Source: Leuconostoc gasicomitatum LMG 18811 (GTDB taxonomy: Bacteria > Bacillota > Bacilli > Lactobacillales > Lactobacillaceae). From it: 64,000 nucleotides of DNA. Shown here one piece after another: positions 8,225-17,188 of the stretch. The translations under genes and the position numbers were made by a program. The stretch covers positions 1,178,001 through 1,242,000 of the forward strand of contig NC_014319.1 of NCBI RefSeq assembly GCF_000196855.1, read 5' to 3'. The notes beneath the pieces were generated by a model, which saw only the letters and a list, made by a program, of their open reading frames with translations, ran no database searches and was not told the DNA's origin. Position 1 is the stretch's first letter, and each line of letters starts with the position of its first letter.

Positions 8225-10000
8225 ATGAACAAAGCAGCAATTTATCATCGTCCAGAGTCTGAATACGCTTATCTTTACACTGAAAAAGAAATGCGGGTTC
8301 GTCTGAGAACTGCTCTCGATGATATTAAAACTGTCACAATTATTTCCGGTGACCCCTATAATTGGACTGATGATACATGGCAAAAATCCGCCGACATAAG
8401 TATGAAAAAAACTTTAACAACTGATGTTCATCAATACTGGGAAGCTAAATTATCTGCTGCTAATCATCGTTTAAATTACGGATTTCTTATCACCGATACC
8501 GATGAAAAAAACATATTTTTTGGCGACCAAGGGTTTGAAAGTCTCACAAAGTCTGCAGATCAAAATGATGGATTAATGGGTGCCAGTAACTATTTCAAAA
8601 TGCCCTACTTTCAAGAAATTGACCGGTTCAAGGCACCTGATTGGGTAAAATCCACTGTCTGGTACCAAATCTTCCCTGAGCGATTTGCCAATGGTGACCA
8701 CACGAATGATAACAAGAATACTTTACCTTGGGATTCTGAAAGACATCCAACCCGAACAGACTTTTATGGCGGCGACTTGCGTGGCATTATTGATCATCTT
8801 GACCACTTAATTGATTTAGGAATTAATGGCATCTATTTCACACCCATCTTTAAATCGCCAACAAATCATAAATATGATACACAAGATTATTTAACAATTG
8901 ATCCACAATTTGGCACCAAAAAAGATTTTAAAGAATTAGTCAAAAAAGCACACGATCATGGTATCAAAATTATGTTGGATGCTGTTTTCAACCATATTGG
9001 CGATAAAAGTCCTCAATGGCAAGATGTTCTTAAAAATGGTCAAAATTCTAAATACGCTGACTGGTTTCATGTGCGTTCTTGGCCTGCAACATACACAGCC
9101 ACTAATAATTTTGAAGAAACAAAAGATGCGACCTATGATACTTTTGCTTTCACACCACACATGCCTAAGCTAAACACCGCAAATATTGAAGTACAAGATT
9201 ATTTGTTAAACATTGCAACTTATTGGATAAAAGAATTTGATATTGACGCATGGCGCTTAGATGTTGCTAACGAAGTTGATCATCATTTCTGGAAACGTTT
9301 CAAACAAGCTACTACAGCTATCAAACCTGATTTTTATATTATTGGTGAAATTTGGACAAGCGCTCAATCTTGGCTGCAAGGTGATGAATTTACTGGGGTC
9401 ATGAACTACGCATTTACTAGTGCCATTAGTGATTTTTTTGCAAAAAAACAAATTACCGCTACACAAATGATTAATCAATTAAATACTCAGCTCCTACTCA
9501 ATCGTGATCAAACTAATCAAATGATGTTTAATTTATTAGATTCACATGATGCGCCTCGCATTTTATCTGTCGCCAAAAATAACAAAAATATTGTCAAACA
9601 AATGTTTACTTTTATGTTTTTACAGCAAGGCACACCGGATATTTATTATGGCACAGAATATGGTATGACTGGTGATCAGGATCCCGATAATCGCAAACCC
9701 ATGGTTTGGAACAAACATTTACAAGATCACGAAATGTATGACTATTTCAAAAAATTAATTAAATTACGCCGAGATTATCAAATAATCTTAACAGATGGTA
9801 ACCTCTCTTGGTCTAACAAAAATAGCATCGTTGGTTTACATCGTACATTAAACAATATGACGATATCAGCATTTTTCAATACGACTGGTTTTGATTATAC
9901 CGTTGTTGAGCAGCCAAATTCGCATCCTATTTTTTCTAATCAATATCAGCATAAAATACTGTCACCAGATGGCTTTGTGGTCTTTGCTCATCAGTCATAA
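8225..10000 (+). CDS. GH13 neopullulanase/maltogenic amylase/cyclomaltodextrinase-type enzyme
   Basis: 591 residues without signal peptide, so cytoplasmic. An N-terminal CBM34-like domain (residues 1-120) precedes a GH13_20-type catalytic barrel starting near VWYQIFPERF. Conserved regions are intact: DAVFNH, nucleophile D346 (WRLDVANEVD), acid/base E375 (IIGEIW) and D442 (LLDSHDAPR). Such enzymes dimerise through the N-domain and cut cyclodextrins, maltodextrins and pullulan to maltose or panose; which activity dominates cannot be read from sequence. Strong ribosome site GGAGG before ATG 8225. Lies 77 bases after malK and acts on the maltodextrins imported by MalEFGK. Confidence 0.9.
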   Translation: MNKAAIYHRPESEYAYLYTEKEMRVRLRTALDDIKTVTIISGDPYNWTDDTWQKSADISMKKTLTTDVHQYWEAKLSAANHRLNYGFLITDTDEKNIFFGDQGFESLTKSADQNDGLMGASNYFKMPYFQEIDRFKAPDWVKSTVWYQIFPERFANGDHTNDNKNTLPWDSERHPTRTDFYGGDLRGIIDHLDHLIDLGINGIYFTPIFKSPTNHKYDTQDYLTIDPQFGTKKDFKELVKKAHDHGIKIMLDAVFNHIGDKSPQWQDVLKNGQNSKYADWFHVRSWPATYTATNNFEETKDATYDTFAFTPHMPKLNTANIEVQDYLLNIATYWIKEFDIDAWRLDVANEVDHHFWKRFKQATTAIKPDFYIIGEIWTSAQSWLQGDEFTGVMNYAFTSAISDFFAKKQITATQMINQLNTQLLLNRDQTNQMMFNLLDSHDAPRILSVAKNNKNIVKQMFTFMFLQQGTPDIYYGTEYGMTGDQDPDNRKPMVWNKHLQDHEMYDYFKKLIKLRRDYQIILTDGNLSWSNKNSIVGLHRTLNNMTISAFFNTTGFDYTVVEQPNSHPIFSNQYQHKILSPDGFVVFAHQS

Positions 10001-10024
10001 ATTACACAAAAACTTGTGTAATTT
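9999..10024 (+). other. AT-rich hairpin after the GH13_20 gene
   Basis: Perfect 11-bp inverted repeat (AAATTACACAA / TTGTGTAATTT) with loop AAAC, starting on the stop codon. It is not followed by a clean T-run, so it is more likely an mRNA-stabilising hairpin or leaky terminator than a full stop. Confidence 0.45.
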
Positions 10025-10128
10025 CCCTTTGCTTTTCAAGACTATTACTAGTATCAACTTCTAAAAATTTACTATAACAATGACGTTACATTCTATAGTA
10101 TGAAAACTATTTTGAAAGGCGTATATTT

Positions 10129-11781
10129 ATGGAAATTAGTGGGGCTTCAACTCTTCCTTGGTGGAAAACAGCAATTGGCTATCAAATTTATCCACGGTCT
10201 TTTCAAGATTCAAATAATGATGGGATTGGTGATATAAAAGGTATCATAAATCATTTGGCGTACCTTAAATGGCTTGATATTGACTTTATTTGGCTCAACC
10301 CTATATATAAATCTCCCAATATTGATAACGGTTATGATATTTCTGACTTTCAAGATATTTCAGAAGATTATGGTACTATTGAAGATTTTAAAAAACTTTT
10401 AGATGAAGCCCATAAATTAAATATTCGCGTTATTATGGATTTAGTTGTTAATCATACTTCTGACCAACATCGTTGGTTTCAAGAAGCACGCAAATCTAAA
10501 GATAATCCCTACCATAATTTCTATATTTGGCGGGATAATATTAATGATACTCGTCCAAATGACTGGGAAAATTTCACAAATGATTCTGTTTGGGAATTAA
10601 ACGAAGCAACAAATGAATGGTATTTTCATTTATTTTCACCTCAACAACCAGATTTAAATTGGGAGAATCCAAAAGTACAACACAAAATTATTGACATGAT
10701 TAACTGGTGGGCCGATCAAAATATCGATGGCTTTCGTTTAGACGCACTCAGCCATCTGAAAAAAAGTAACTTTGATGTGCCTCAACCCGTCGGAGATGAC
10801 AAATTCAGCATTTTCTCAAACAATCAGGGCATCGATGAATATCTTGATTTATTGCATCAAACGTTCGTCAAACGTAATCTAATGACTGTTGGTGAAGCCG
10901 GTGGCGTACACGCAGATACAGCTCGTATTTGGACTGGACAAGTAGGATTTATCGACATGATTTTTGAACTTGAGCATCAAGTCAGACAGTCTACAATCCC
11001 ACCGCGTGCCGAACGTGAATCTTTTTTAACTATTTTAGCAAATTGGCAAGAAGCTTTAAATAAACAAGGTTGGTTAGGACTATATATTGAAAATCATGAC
11101 CAACCACGTGCCATTACAGTATATGGTGCTAACACACAAGCAGCCGGAAAAGTTCTAGCAACATTACTTCTAACTTTACGTGGTACGCCCTTTATTTATC
11201 AGGGGCAAGAGCTAGGCATGACAAATATGCATTTCCCCTCCCCAGAAGATATTAATGATGTCGCCACACAAAACACTTATGAACGTTTAGTTCTAACAGG
11301 ATTATCCGAAAAAGATGCGTTAACTGAGGCAACAAGTTGGTCTCGTGATAATGCCCGAACACCAATGCAATGGTCAAAGTACGGATTTTCACAATCTGAT
11401 GAGGCCAAAAAAAAATCATGGATTCTTACAAATACTAATAGTGTTAGCATTAATTTACACAATGAGCTGATAGATAATCAGTCTATGTTACATTATTATC
11501 GGCGACTCATTCATTTGCGTCGTCATGATGCTGTTTTACAAACTGGCGATTTTAAATTGATAAAAACGAAAATAAAAAATATTTTAATTTTTATTCGCCA
11601 AATAGCTGATCAAAAACGTTTAATAATGCTCAATTTAGACGATAATCCTTTGTCCATTGTTTTGCCAGATTCAATTTTTTTGGAAGTTTGGTGGCCAATA
11701 ATATCCTCTTCTGGTTCATTTACAAAGATTACCCCAAAAATGACACTGTCTCCTTATCAAGCCATGATTTGGAAAAATTGA
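10129..11781 (+). CDS. malL: GH13_31 alpha-glucosidase (oligo-1,6-glucosidase family, predicted alpha-1,4-preferring)
   Basis: 550 residues, cytoplasmic. Typical GH13_31 start (WWKTAIGYQIYPRSFQDSN) and the calcium-loop-like NNDGIGD. Catalytic nucleophile D205 (GFRLDALSHLKK), acid/base E256 (TVGEAGG) and D324 (ENHDQPR) are present. The residue after the nucleophile is Ala206; in the characterised family a valine there marks alpha-1,6 specificity and alanine or threonine marks alpha-1,4, so a maltase-like preference is predicted (inference). Third gene of the malK unit, where it would release glucose from short maltodextrins produced by the preceding enzyme. Confidence 0.87.
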   Translation: MEISGASTLPWWKTAIGYQIYPRSFQDSNNDGIGDIKGIINHLAYLKWLDIDFIWLNPIYKSPNIDNGYDISDFQDISEDYGTIEDFKKLLDEAHKLNIRVIMDLVVNHTSDQHRWFQEARKSKDNPYHNFYIWRDNINDTRPNDWENFTNDSVWELNEATNEWYFHLFSPQQPDLNWENPKVQHKIIDMINWWADQNIDGFRLDALSHLKKSNFDVPQPVGDDKFSIFSNNQGIDEYLDLLHQTFVKRNLMTVGEAGGVHADTARIWTGQVGFIDMIFELEHQVRQSTIPPRAERESFLTILANWQEALNKQGWLGLYIENHDQPRAITVYGANTQAAGKVLATLLLTLRGTPFIYQGQELGMTNMHFPSPEDINDVATQNTYERLVLTGLSEKDALTEATSWSRDNARTPMQWSKYGFSQSDEAKKKSWILTNTNSVSINLHNELIDNQSMLHYYRRLIHLRRHDAVLQTGDFKLIKTKIKNILIFIRQIADQKRLIMLNLDDNPLSIVLPDSIFLEVWWPIISSSGSFTKITPKMTLSPYQAMIWKN

Positions 11782-11797
11782 GTATATGCGTTATACT
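11769..11797 (+). promoter_or_regulatory. Promoter of the 44-residue protein gene
   Basis: -35 TTGGAA (11769-11774), 17-base spacer, -10 TATACT (11792-11797). It overlaps the last codons of the alpha-glucosidase gene, so the small gene can be expressed independently of the sugar operon. Confidence 0.55.
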
Positions 11798-11826
11798 TAT
11801 GTTTCAGGCAATAAAGGAGGTCTACT

Positions 11827-11961
11827 ATGGGGCGTTATCAAATTGATTTTAAACAAAAACAAGCAAATGCCAATTACAAGTCAGGTCAACAAACACAATT
11901 GACCAAAGCAGAGCAAGTTGCGGCATTAAAAGCGAAGTTCACACAAACAAAAAACAAGTAG
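11827..11961 (+). CDS. Small basic protein of unknown function, 44 residues
   Basis: ATG 11827 to TAG 11961, preceded by the near-perfect ribosome site AAAGGAGG. The protein is soluble, rich in Lys and Gln and probably helical in its second half (LTKAEQVAALKAKFTQT), with no membrane segment or Cys. It has its own promoter candidate and ends inside a strong bidirectional terminator, which together make it a real gene. I do not recognise it. It sits behind the maltodextrin operon, but its separate promoter argues against a sugar-specific role. Confidence 0.7.
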   Translation: MGRYQIDFKQKQANANYKSGQQTQLTKAEQVAALKAKFTQTKNK

Positions 11962-11994
11962 AAAACCACTGTTGAGGTTTTCTACTTGTTTTTT
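11954..11994. terminator. Bidirectional terminator between the small gene and the nitroreductase gene
   Basis: Perfect 14-bp stem (ACAAGTAGAAAACC / GGTTTTCTACTTGT), 8-base loop, T-run to the right and A-run to the left, so it can stop both converging transcripts. Confidence 0.9.
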
Positions 11995-12014
11995 GTTTGA
12001 CAATGTCAGGCAGT

Positions 12015-12617
12015 TTATGATTTAAACAACTTAAAACGGTTTTCATCTGCTTCAAATGTTTTATCGTTTGCTGGCGACTCAATGGTGCCAAAAGGCATTT
12101 GTGCCCGCAAACGCCATGATGATGGCACGTTAAAGTTGTCTGCAACTTGTTCATCAATCAGTGGATTATAATGTTGTAGTGACGCACCAAGACCAACCTC
12201 TGTTAACGCTAGCCATGTCGCATATTCAGCAATACCATGGCCTTGTTCTGACCAGTCATAAAAATTTTCTGCATATAACGGTACATTTTCTTCAAAAGAC
12301 TTGACAACTGACGTATCTGTAAAAAATAGAATTGTCCCATAACCAGTTTTAAAGGCACTATTAAGCTTAGCCAGTGTATTGTTATAGGCTATTTCATCTG
12401 ACACTTCTGCCTTTAAGCGATCTGCTGTTAATTGCCATAATTTTTCATGAAAGGCACCTGTTAATAAAATTGTACGTACTGTTTGATTATTAAATGCTGT
12501 CGGTGCATATTTAACAGCAGATTTCACAATTTCAAAAATCTCTTCTGGCGTTTGTGGTATTTTTTTACCCAAAGTGTATGTCGTTCGACGTTGCTTTTGT
12601 AAATCTGTAAATGTCAT
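12015..12617 (-). CDS. Nitroreductase-family FMN oxidoreductase
   Basis: 200 residues, typical of the small Frm2/YdgI-like branch of the nitroreductase family. The N-terminal FMN-binding part shows RRTTYTL and the helix YAPTAFNNQTVR (equivalent to the family's APSAFNSQ). A later segment (LALTEVGLGASLQHYNP) matches the family's second cofactor-contacting region. Such proteins reduce nitro compounds or quinones with NAD(P)H; the natural substrate is not predictable. Stand-alone gene with no clear operon partner; its transcript ends at the 11954-11994 terminator. The stretch 12618-12767 upstream contains no recognisable gene. Confidence 0.8.
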   Translation of the reverse strand: MTFTDLQKQRRTTYTLGKKIPQTPEEIFEIVKSAVKYAPTAFNNQTVRTILLTGAFHEKLWQLTADRLKAEVSDEIAYNNTLAKLNSAFKTGYGTILFFTDTSVVKSFEENVPLYAENFYDWSEQGHGIAEYATWLALTEVGLGASLQHYNPLIDEQVADNFNVPSSWRLRAQMPFGTIESPANDKTFEADENRFKLFKS

Positions 12618-12767
12618 AATTATTTTTCTGTATGCTGCCCACTATTTGACATATGAGTTAAATATTTGGTGTCACACAGATTCTCTCCTTAAGTATACTT
12701 TTTTATTCAAATAAATTAATACACTTATCATAACAGCTTACTTTTAATAAGTAAATAGCAGATGGCG

Positions 12768-13298
12768 CTATGCTAACAATACTTGATACGCCCATCGTAT
12801 ACTACTATCACCACCTTCATTAATACGTATAATACCTTGCCTAGTAAAGCCATTGTCCCTTATAACAGCTTGCATCGCCATATTTTTAGGGTGCGTGTCA
12901 ATTCTAAAATCAATCACCTGCTGCTCAAAAAAATAAGTTAAAATAGCTGTCATAAATCGCTGTGTCAATTTTTGTCCCCTATAGAGCGGTGACAATGCAA
13001 ATCGATGAATAGACACATAGTCAGTCGCTTGGTTTAACCAATGGCCAGATTCAATTTTTGTATAATTCGGTTCTTCTCCTGGTACAATTACAGCGTAGCC
13101 AGCTACTTGATTTTCGGCAATAAGTACATAGCCATTTTTTTGATTTAAATCATTTAAAATAGTTTCTTGATTTGGATAACCCAATTGCCACTGATTAATC
13201 CCTTGCTGTTTAAGATAAAACCGTGCAGCTTCAATAATAGTAACGATATCAACTAAATCGTTATTTTGCGCTTGACGCATATATACTAGCATATTCAT
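12768..13298 (-). CDS. GNAT-family N-acetyltransferase
   Basis: 176 residues. The N-terminus (MRQAQNNDLVDIVTIIEAA, from Met7) is typical of GNAT proteins. The acetyl-CoA-binding region reads FALSPLYRGQKLTQRFM, a diverged Q/R-x-x-G-x-G/A motif, and DTHPKNMAMQAVIRDNGFTRQG matches the C-terminal GNAT signature of small-molecule acetyltransferases. Substrate unknown. ATGs at 13298, 13292 and 13280 are all possible starts; none has a well-placed ribosome site, though an AAAGGAGTG lies too far (about 20 bases) upstream. No operon partner. The intergenic stretch upstream (13299-13466) holds nothing I can name. Confidence 0.75.
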   Translation of the reverse strand: MNMLVYMRQAQNNDLVDIVTIIEAARFYLKQQGINQWQLGYPNQETILNDLNQKNGYVLIAENQVAGYAVIVPGEEPNYTKIESGHWLNQATDYVSIHRFALSPLYRGQKLTQRFMTAILTYFFEQQVIDFRIDTHPKNMAMQAVIRDNGFTRQGIIRINEGGDSSIRWAYQVLLA

Positions 13299-13466
13299 AT
13301 TTGATTACGACAACTGCAATCACTCCTTTATACAAATTATTTATTTTATCCTACGCAACAGCCGTTTTCAGGCCAAAAATCTAACGCTTCGCATTAACTG
13401 ATACGACATTTTTTAAAATTGCGCAATAACACTAATAATTTTTAATATTTTAAATGTTTACTCAAA

Positions 13467-13498
13467 GAAAAAAGTTTTAATGCATGATGCATCAAAAC
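13467..13498 (-). terminator. Terminator of the THUMP methyltransferase gene
   Basis: On the minus strand, GTTTTGATGCAT pairs with ATGCATTAAAAC (one mismatch) and is followed by TTTTTT. It starts 10 bases after the stop codon. Confidence 0.8.
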
Positions 13499-13507
13499 CT
13501 CCTCTTT

Positions 13508-14641
13508 TTACTTAATCCGTTTGCCCCAGTACTGGAAATAATCGACACGCATTGCACCGTTATATAATTTACGGCGCTTCGTTGCCTTTTCACCGTATGA
13601 TGTTTCAAATTCCAAATCACTTGTCAAAATGTATTTACTCCAACTTGGTAGTTGACGATAAACATCCCCCATCTCGACATATAGTTCCTGGGCTGCTTCT
13701 AACTCACCTAATCTTTCACCATATGGTGGGTTAGAAACTAGTACACCATTAACCTTATCAGTTTGCCAATCTTTAGCTGCTAAATGTGTGAAAACAATGT
13801 CTTTACTAAGACCTGCATGTTTTGCATTTTCAATCGCAATTTCGATCATATTGGCATCGTTATCAAACGCTTCTATATCAAGGTCACGATCATAATCCGC
13901 TTGTGCCTCGGCCTCATCACGAACTGTTTCAGATAATGATTTGTCAAACCAATCCATTTGCTCAACGTCAAAATCACGAATTAATCCAGGTGCAATATTT
14001 CGACCAATCAAAGCTGCTTCAATAGCAATCGTACCAGACCCAGTCGTTGGATCTACAAAAGGTCTGTCCGGATGCCAATTAGTTAGTAAAACCAACGCTG
14101 CTGCAAAATTTTCTTTTAATGGTGCCCCACCTTTATTCACACGGTACCCACGTTTGAACAATGAAGGTCCAGTTGTATCAAGTGTAACAATCACATGATC
14201 TTTATCAATCATGACTTCTAACTGCGCAAAATAACCATTTTCAGGCAAGCGTGTATGAATATGATAGGCATCTTGCAAGCGACTAACAATCGCTTTTTTT
14301 GTAATTGCTTGTACATCAGGTACACTGAATAATTCTGATTTCTTTGATCGACCAGCAACTGGAAATTCTGAATCATAATTTAAATATTCTTCCCAAGGTA
14401 ATGCTTTCACACCCTCAAATAAATCATCAAAGGTTGTTGCTTCAAATTCACCAACAATAATCTTGATGCGATCTGCAGTGCGTAACCACACATTCGTATT
14501 CAAAATATCTCGGGCTGTGCCATCAAACCGGACACGGTAGTTTTCAACTTGATGTTCATAATTCAAACGCTCAAGTTCTTTCCCAACAAGAGACTCAAGC
14601 CCCGCTGCTGCAGTTGCCATTAAATGATATGTTTTTTCCAT
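13508..14641 (-). CDS. ypsC: THUMP-domain class I SAM-dependent RNA methyltransferase (YpsC/RlmL-N family)
   Basis: 377 residues. An N-terminal THUMP RNA-binding domain (residues about 45-155) is followed by a Rossmann methyltransferase domain. The SAM motif I region reads FVDPTTGSGTIAIEAALIGR and the catalytic N2-methyltransferase motif is NPPYGERLG. The family includes Bacillus YpsC and the N-terminal half of E. coli RlmL, which methylates G2445 of 23S rRNA; the same target is likely here but is inferred. Starts ATG 14641. Divergent from the 94-residue unknown gene. Confidence 0.88.
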   Translation of the reverse strand: MEKTYHLMATAAAGLESLVGKELERLNYEHQVENYRVRFDGTARDILNTNVWLRTADRIKIIVGEFEATTFDDLFEGVKALPWEEYLNYDSEFPVAGRSKKSELFSVPDVQAITKKAIVSRLQDAYHIHTRLPENGYFAQLEVMIDKDHVIVTLDTTGPSLFKRGYRVNKGGAPLKENFAAALVLLTNWHPDRPFVDPTTGSGTIAIEAALIGRNIAPGLIRDFDVEQMDWFDKSLSETVRDEAEAQADYDRDLDIEAFDNDANMIEIAIENAKHAGLSKDIVFTHLAAKDWQTDKVNGVLVSNPPYGERLGELEAAQELYVEMGDVYRQLPSWSKYILTSDLEFETSYGEKATKRRKLYNGAMRVDYFQYWGKRIK

Positions 14642-14711
14642 TAGTTTTCCTTTATAATAATATTTAGTAAAACATTGTTTAATTAATCTATATTCTAATA
14701 TGGTGGTTCAT

Positions 14712-14996
14712 ATGAAATTAATAGACTTCGAAAATCTAACGCAATATATGTCACCCAAAAGTTTGTTGTTTTATCAAGAGGCTGATACAAATTTGGCATT
14801 TTCACAAATACGCTACATCCCTAATTCCCCAAACTTACAAATCGTTACCGGAAAAAAGCCAATGACTCTCTCCCAACTAACCGCACGTTTGCATGACATG
14901 AGTGATGATACCCAATTATTATCCACCAAACAACAACCTATTTTTGGATTTCATTTATCTTTAGATGATACAGTCCCTCATATTATATTAAAATAA
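14712..14996 (+). CDS. Conserved-looking hypothetical protein, 94 residues
   Basis: ATG 14712 has GGTGG at a correct distance; an in-frame ATG at 14700 is the alternative. The protein is soluble, without signal or membrane segments, and has an alternating polar/hydrophobic pattern suggesting a small alpha/beta fold (FSQIRYIPNSPNLQIVTGK). I do not recognise it. It is divergent from the methyltransferase and its last 9 bases overlap the end of dnaD on the other strand. Confidence 0.6.
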   Translation: MKLIDFENLTQYMSPKSLLFYQEADTNLAFSQIRYIPNSPNLQIVTGKKPMTLSQLTARLHDMSDDTQLLSTKQQPIFGFHLSLDDTVPHIILK

Positions 14997-15626
14997 ATTG
15001 TCATAGGTGTAGGTTACACCTCGCCTTTTTTGCTTTGCAATTTGAGCCTGTGTAGGTGTTTTAATACTATCACGTTGCCAGTTGACTAAAATTGTTTCAA
15101 TGTATCTTAGACTACGCGCGTTATTAGCAACAGCCTCTTGTATCGCTAGTAACATCAAATCGGGTTCAAAATGATCTTGATCAAACCAATGGCTAATTGT
15201 TTGCATTTCCATTGGTGTTAGTGGTCGACCAAATTCTGCTTCTATTGTTTGAAATATTTCTCTTCGTGCTGATTTACCATCAGAAATAATTGGTTTCTCA
15301 GAGACCTGTTTTCCTTGTAATAACTTTTCAATCATGGGCGTGAAATCATAGGTTTCAACTTGCTTAGTTGCAGATGAAATAATCATCAATTCACGCGTAA
15401 TCAAACTTTTGAGTCGTGTAACAATCACATTTTCAGTCAAATGTAAAACGCGAGCTAAAGTGGTTGGGCTTGCTGAATCTCCTTGATTTTGAATGCGTGT
15501 CACTTGTAAATAAATAGCTAAATCATCATTATCCATGCCAATTTCTTGATAGTGTAGTAATAAATCATTACTAATGCTTAATTGACCTGCATGAATATAT
15601 TGTTGTAAACGCTTATCTAACGCCAT
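14988..15626 (-). CDS. dnaD: DNA replication initiation protein DnaD
   Basis: 212 residues from ATG 15626 (GGTAGGA upstream); an upstream in-frame extension to 15674 would overlap the asnS terminator and is rejected. The N-terminal winged-helix domain (DLAIYLQVTRIQNQG, TTLARVLHLTENVIVTRL) and C-terminal DnaD/DnaB-II domain with its YIETILVNW motif (here RSLRYIETILVNWQRD) are clear. DnaD remodels origin DNA and takes part in primosome loading. It lies after asnS as in Bacillus, but the nth gene that usually follows is absent; a convergent gene is there instead. Confidence 0.9.
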   Translation of the reverse strand: MALDKRLQQYIHAGQLSISNDLLLHYQEIGMDNDDLAIYLQVTRIQNQGDSASPTTLARVLHLTENVIVTRLKSLITRELMIISSATKQVETYDFTPMIEKLLQGKQVSEKPIISDGKSARREIFQTIEAEFGRPLTPMEMQTISHWFDQDHFEPDLMLLAIQEAVANNARSLRYIETILVNWQRDSIKTPTQAQIAKQKRRGVTYTYDNLF

Positions 15627-15662
15627 ATTCCTACCACTTTCGCCCTGTTTCGATGTCGTTTT

Positions 15663-15693
15663 AAAAACGTCCAAGCCTTACTTGGACGTTTTT
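15663..15693 (-). terminator. Terminator between asnS and dnaD
   Basis: 13-bp stem (AAAAACGTCCAAG / CTTGGACGTTTTT) with a 5-base loop, followed by Ts on the minus strand. It separates dnaD from the aspB-asnS transcript at least partly. Confidence 0.85.
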
Positions 15694-15760
15694 CCATCTC
15701 ATTATAGTCTAACATGTTTTTTGAATAATCGTTTCAAAAAGGCACTTTTAACATTTTAAG

Positions 15761-17068
15761 TTAAGGTCGCAAACGATTGGTCATACGAGGAAATGGAATT
15801 GCTTCACGAATATGTTCTTCACCAGTCACAAACGTTACCAAACGTTCCAAACCAAGGCCAAATCCCGCATGTGGCACGGAACCATATTGGCGTAAATCTA
15901 AATACCACCCGTATTCTTCAAGACTTAATCCTTCTTCTTCGATCCGTTGCTTTAGATAATCATAGTCCGTGTCACGCTCTGAACCACCAATAATTTCGCC
16001 ATATCCCTCAGGTGCCAACAAATCTGCTGATACAACAACATCTTCACGTGTAGCATGACGTTTCATGTAAAATGCCTTAATTGCTTTAGGAAAATTCACA
16101 ATAAATACTGGTTTAGCAAAATGATTGGCTAAAAACGTTTCTTCAGGTGAACCAAAATCAACACCCCATTCAACATCAAATCCATTCTCTTGTAGTAACT
16201 TTATCGCATCATCATAGCTCACACGGGGATAAGGTAATTCAGTATATGATTGAAGTAAGTCTTTATCACGTTTTAAAATATCTAATTCTTGCTCATTTTT
16301 CTCCAAAACTTTTGAAATTAGAAATGAAATATAACGTTCTTGGATAACCAAACTTTCTTCTTGATGCATGAAAGCCATCTCCGGTTCAATCATCCAAAAC
16401 TCTGTTAAATGACGACGTGTTTTAGATTTTTCAGCACGAAATGTTGGTCCAAATGTAAAGACTTTACCAAATGCCATCGCCCCTGCTTCAGCATATAGTT
16501 GCCCAGTTTGTGACAAAAACGCAGATTCCCCAAAATAATCAGTTTCAAATAGGTCCGTAGTTCCTTCGGGCGCTGATCCCGTCAACAAAGGAGAATCTAA
16601 TTTTGTAAATCCTTCATTATTGAAAAATTCATAAGTCGCTGCAATCAGTGTATTACGAATTTTTAAGGTCGCAAAAGGTTTTAAATGGCGTAAGTACAAG
16701 TGCCTTTCGTCAAACAAAAAATCTGTGCCATGTTCTTTTGGTGTAATTGGATAATCATGGCTTTCACCAATAATTTCAATATTTGAAACAGCCATTTCAT
16801 AACCAAATGAAGATCGTGCATCTTCATGAATTTCACCTGTCACATATAAGCTTGTTTCTTGTTTTAAATTCTTAGCTAGTTCAAAAAGTGCTTCCGAAAT
16901 ATCTGCCTTTACAACCACAGCTTGAAAGAAAGCAGAACCATCACGTAGCTGCAAAAAGGCCAGTTTCCCTGACCCGCGTTTTTGACGCAACCAAGCACCA
17001 ATCTTAACTGTTTGACCGACATAATTTTTAGCGTCAATTATTTGTATTGTGGGAATCTCTTGTACCAT
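15761..17068 (-). CDS. asnS: Asparaginyl-tRNA synthetase
   Basis: 435 residues when started at ATG 17068, matching the roughly 430 of Bacillus AsnS. N-terminal OB-fold anticodon-binding domain ([19 protein letters not shown]) followed by the class II catalytic core with motif 2 ([20 protein letters not shown]) and motif 3 ([10 protein letters not shown]). Charges tRNA-Asn. The gene follows aspB in the usual dinG-ypmB-aspB-asnS order. Oddity: no clear ribosome site precedes ATG 17068. The only good Shine-Dalgarno (AGGAGAG, 17173-17179) is 100 bases upstream and leads only into short closed frames. An ATG at 17140 is in frame but would add 24 residues unlike any AsnS. No T-box is visible. Confidence 0.9.
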   Translation of the reverse strand: MVQEIPTIQIIDAKNYVGQTVKIGAWLRQKRGSGKLAFLQLRDGSAFFQAVVVKADISEALFELAKNLKQETSLYVTGEIHEDARSSFGYEMAVSNIEIIGESHDYPITPKEHGTDFLFDERHLYLRHLKPFATLKIRNTLIAATYEFFNNEGFTKLDSPLLTGSAPEGTTDLFETDYFGESAFLSQTGQLYAEAGAMAFGKVFTFGPTFRAEKSKTRRHLTEFWMIEPEMAFMHQEESLVIQERYISFLISKVLEKNEQELDILKRDKDLLQSYTELPYPRVSYDDAIKLLQENGFDVEWGVDFGSPEETFLANHFAKPVFIVNFPKAIKAFYMKRHATREDVVVSADLLAPEGYGEIIGGSERDTDYDYLKQRIEEEGLSLEEYGWYLDLRQYGSVPHAGFGLGLERLVTFVTGEEHIREAIPFPRMTNRLRP

Positions 17069-17188
17069 GGATATATTTTTTAGGTGTCTATAGCAATTAA
17101 AATAATCATTGGTTCTCATATGGGCAAACCAAGCACACATCGGCCAAATTTACTTAATAATTGCAGACACATCTCTCCTAATTTTTAA

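Noticed and set aside
12618-12767. Short ORF with AAGGAGAG upstream of the nitroreductase gene
   Set aside because: The ribosome site leads to GTG-TGA, and the next ATG encodes only ten residues; more likely part of the leader.
17069-17188. T-box leader before asnS
   Set aside because: No GGGTGGNACCGCG-type T-box or specifier-loop architecture is visible, and no terminator hairpin precedes the gene.
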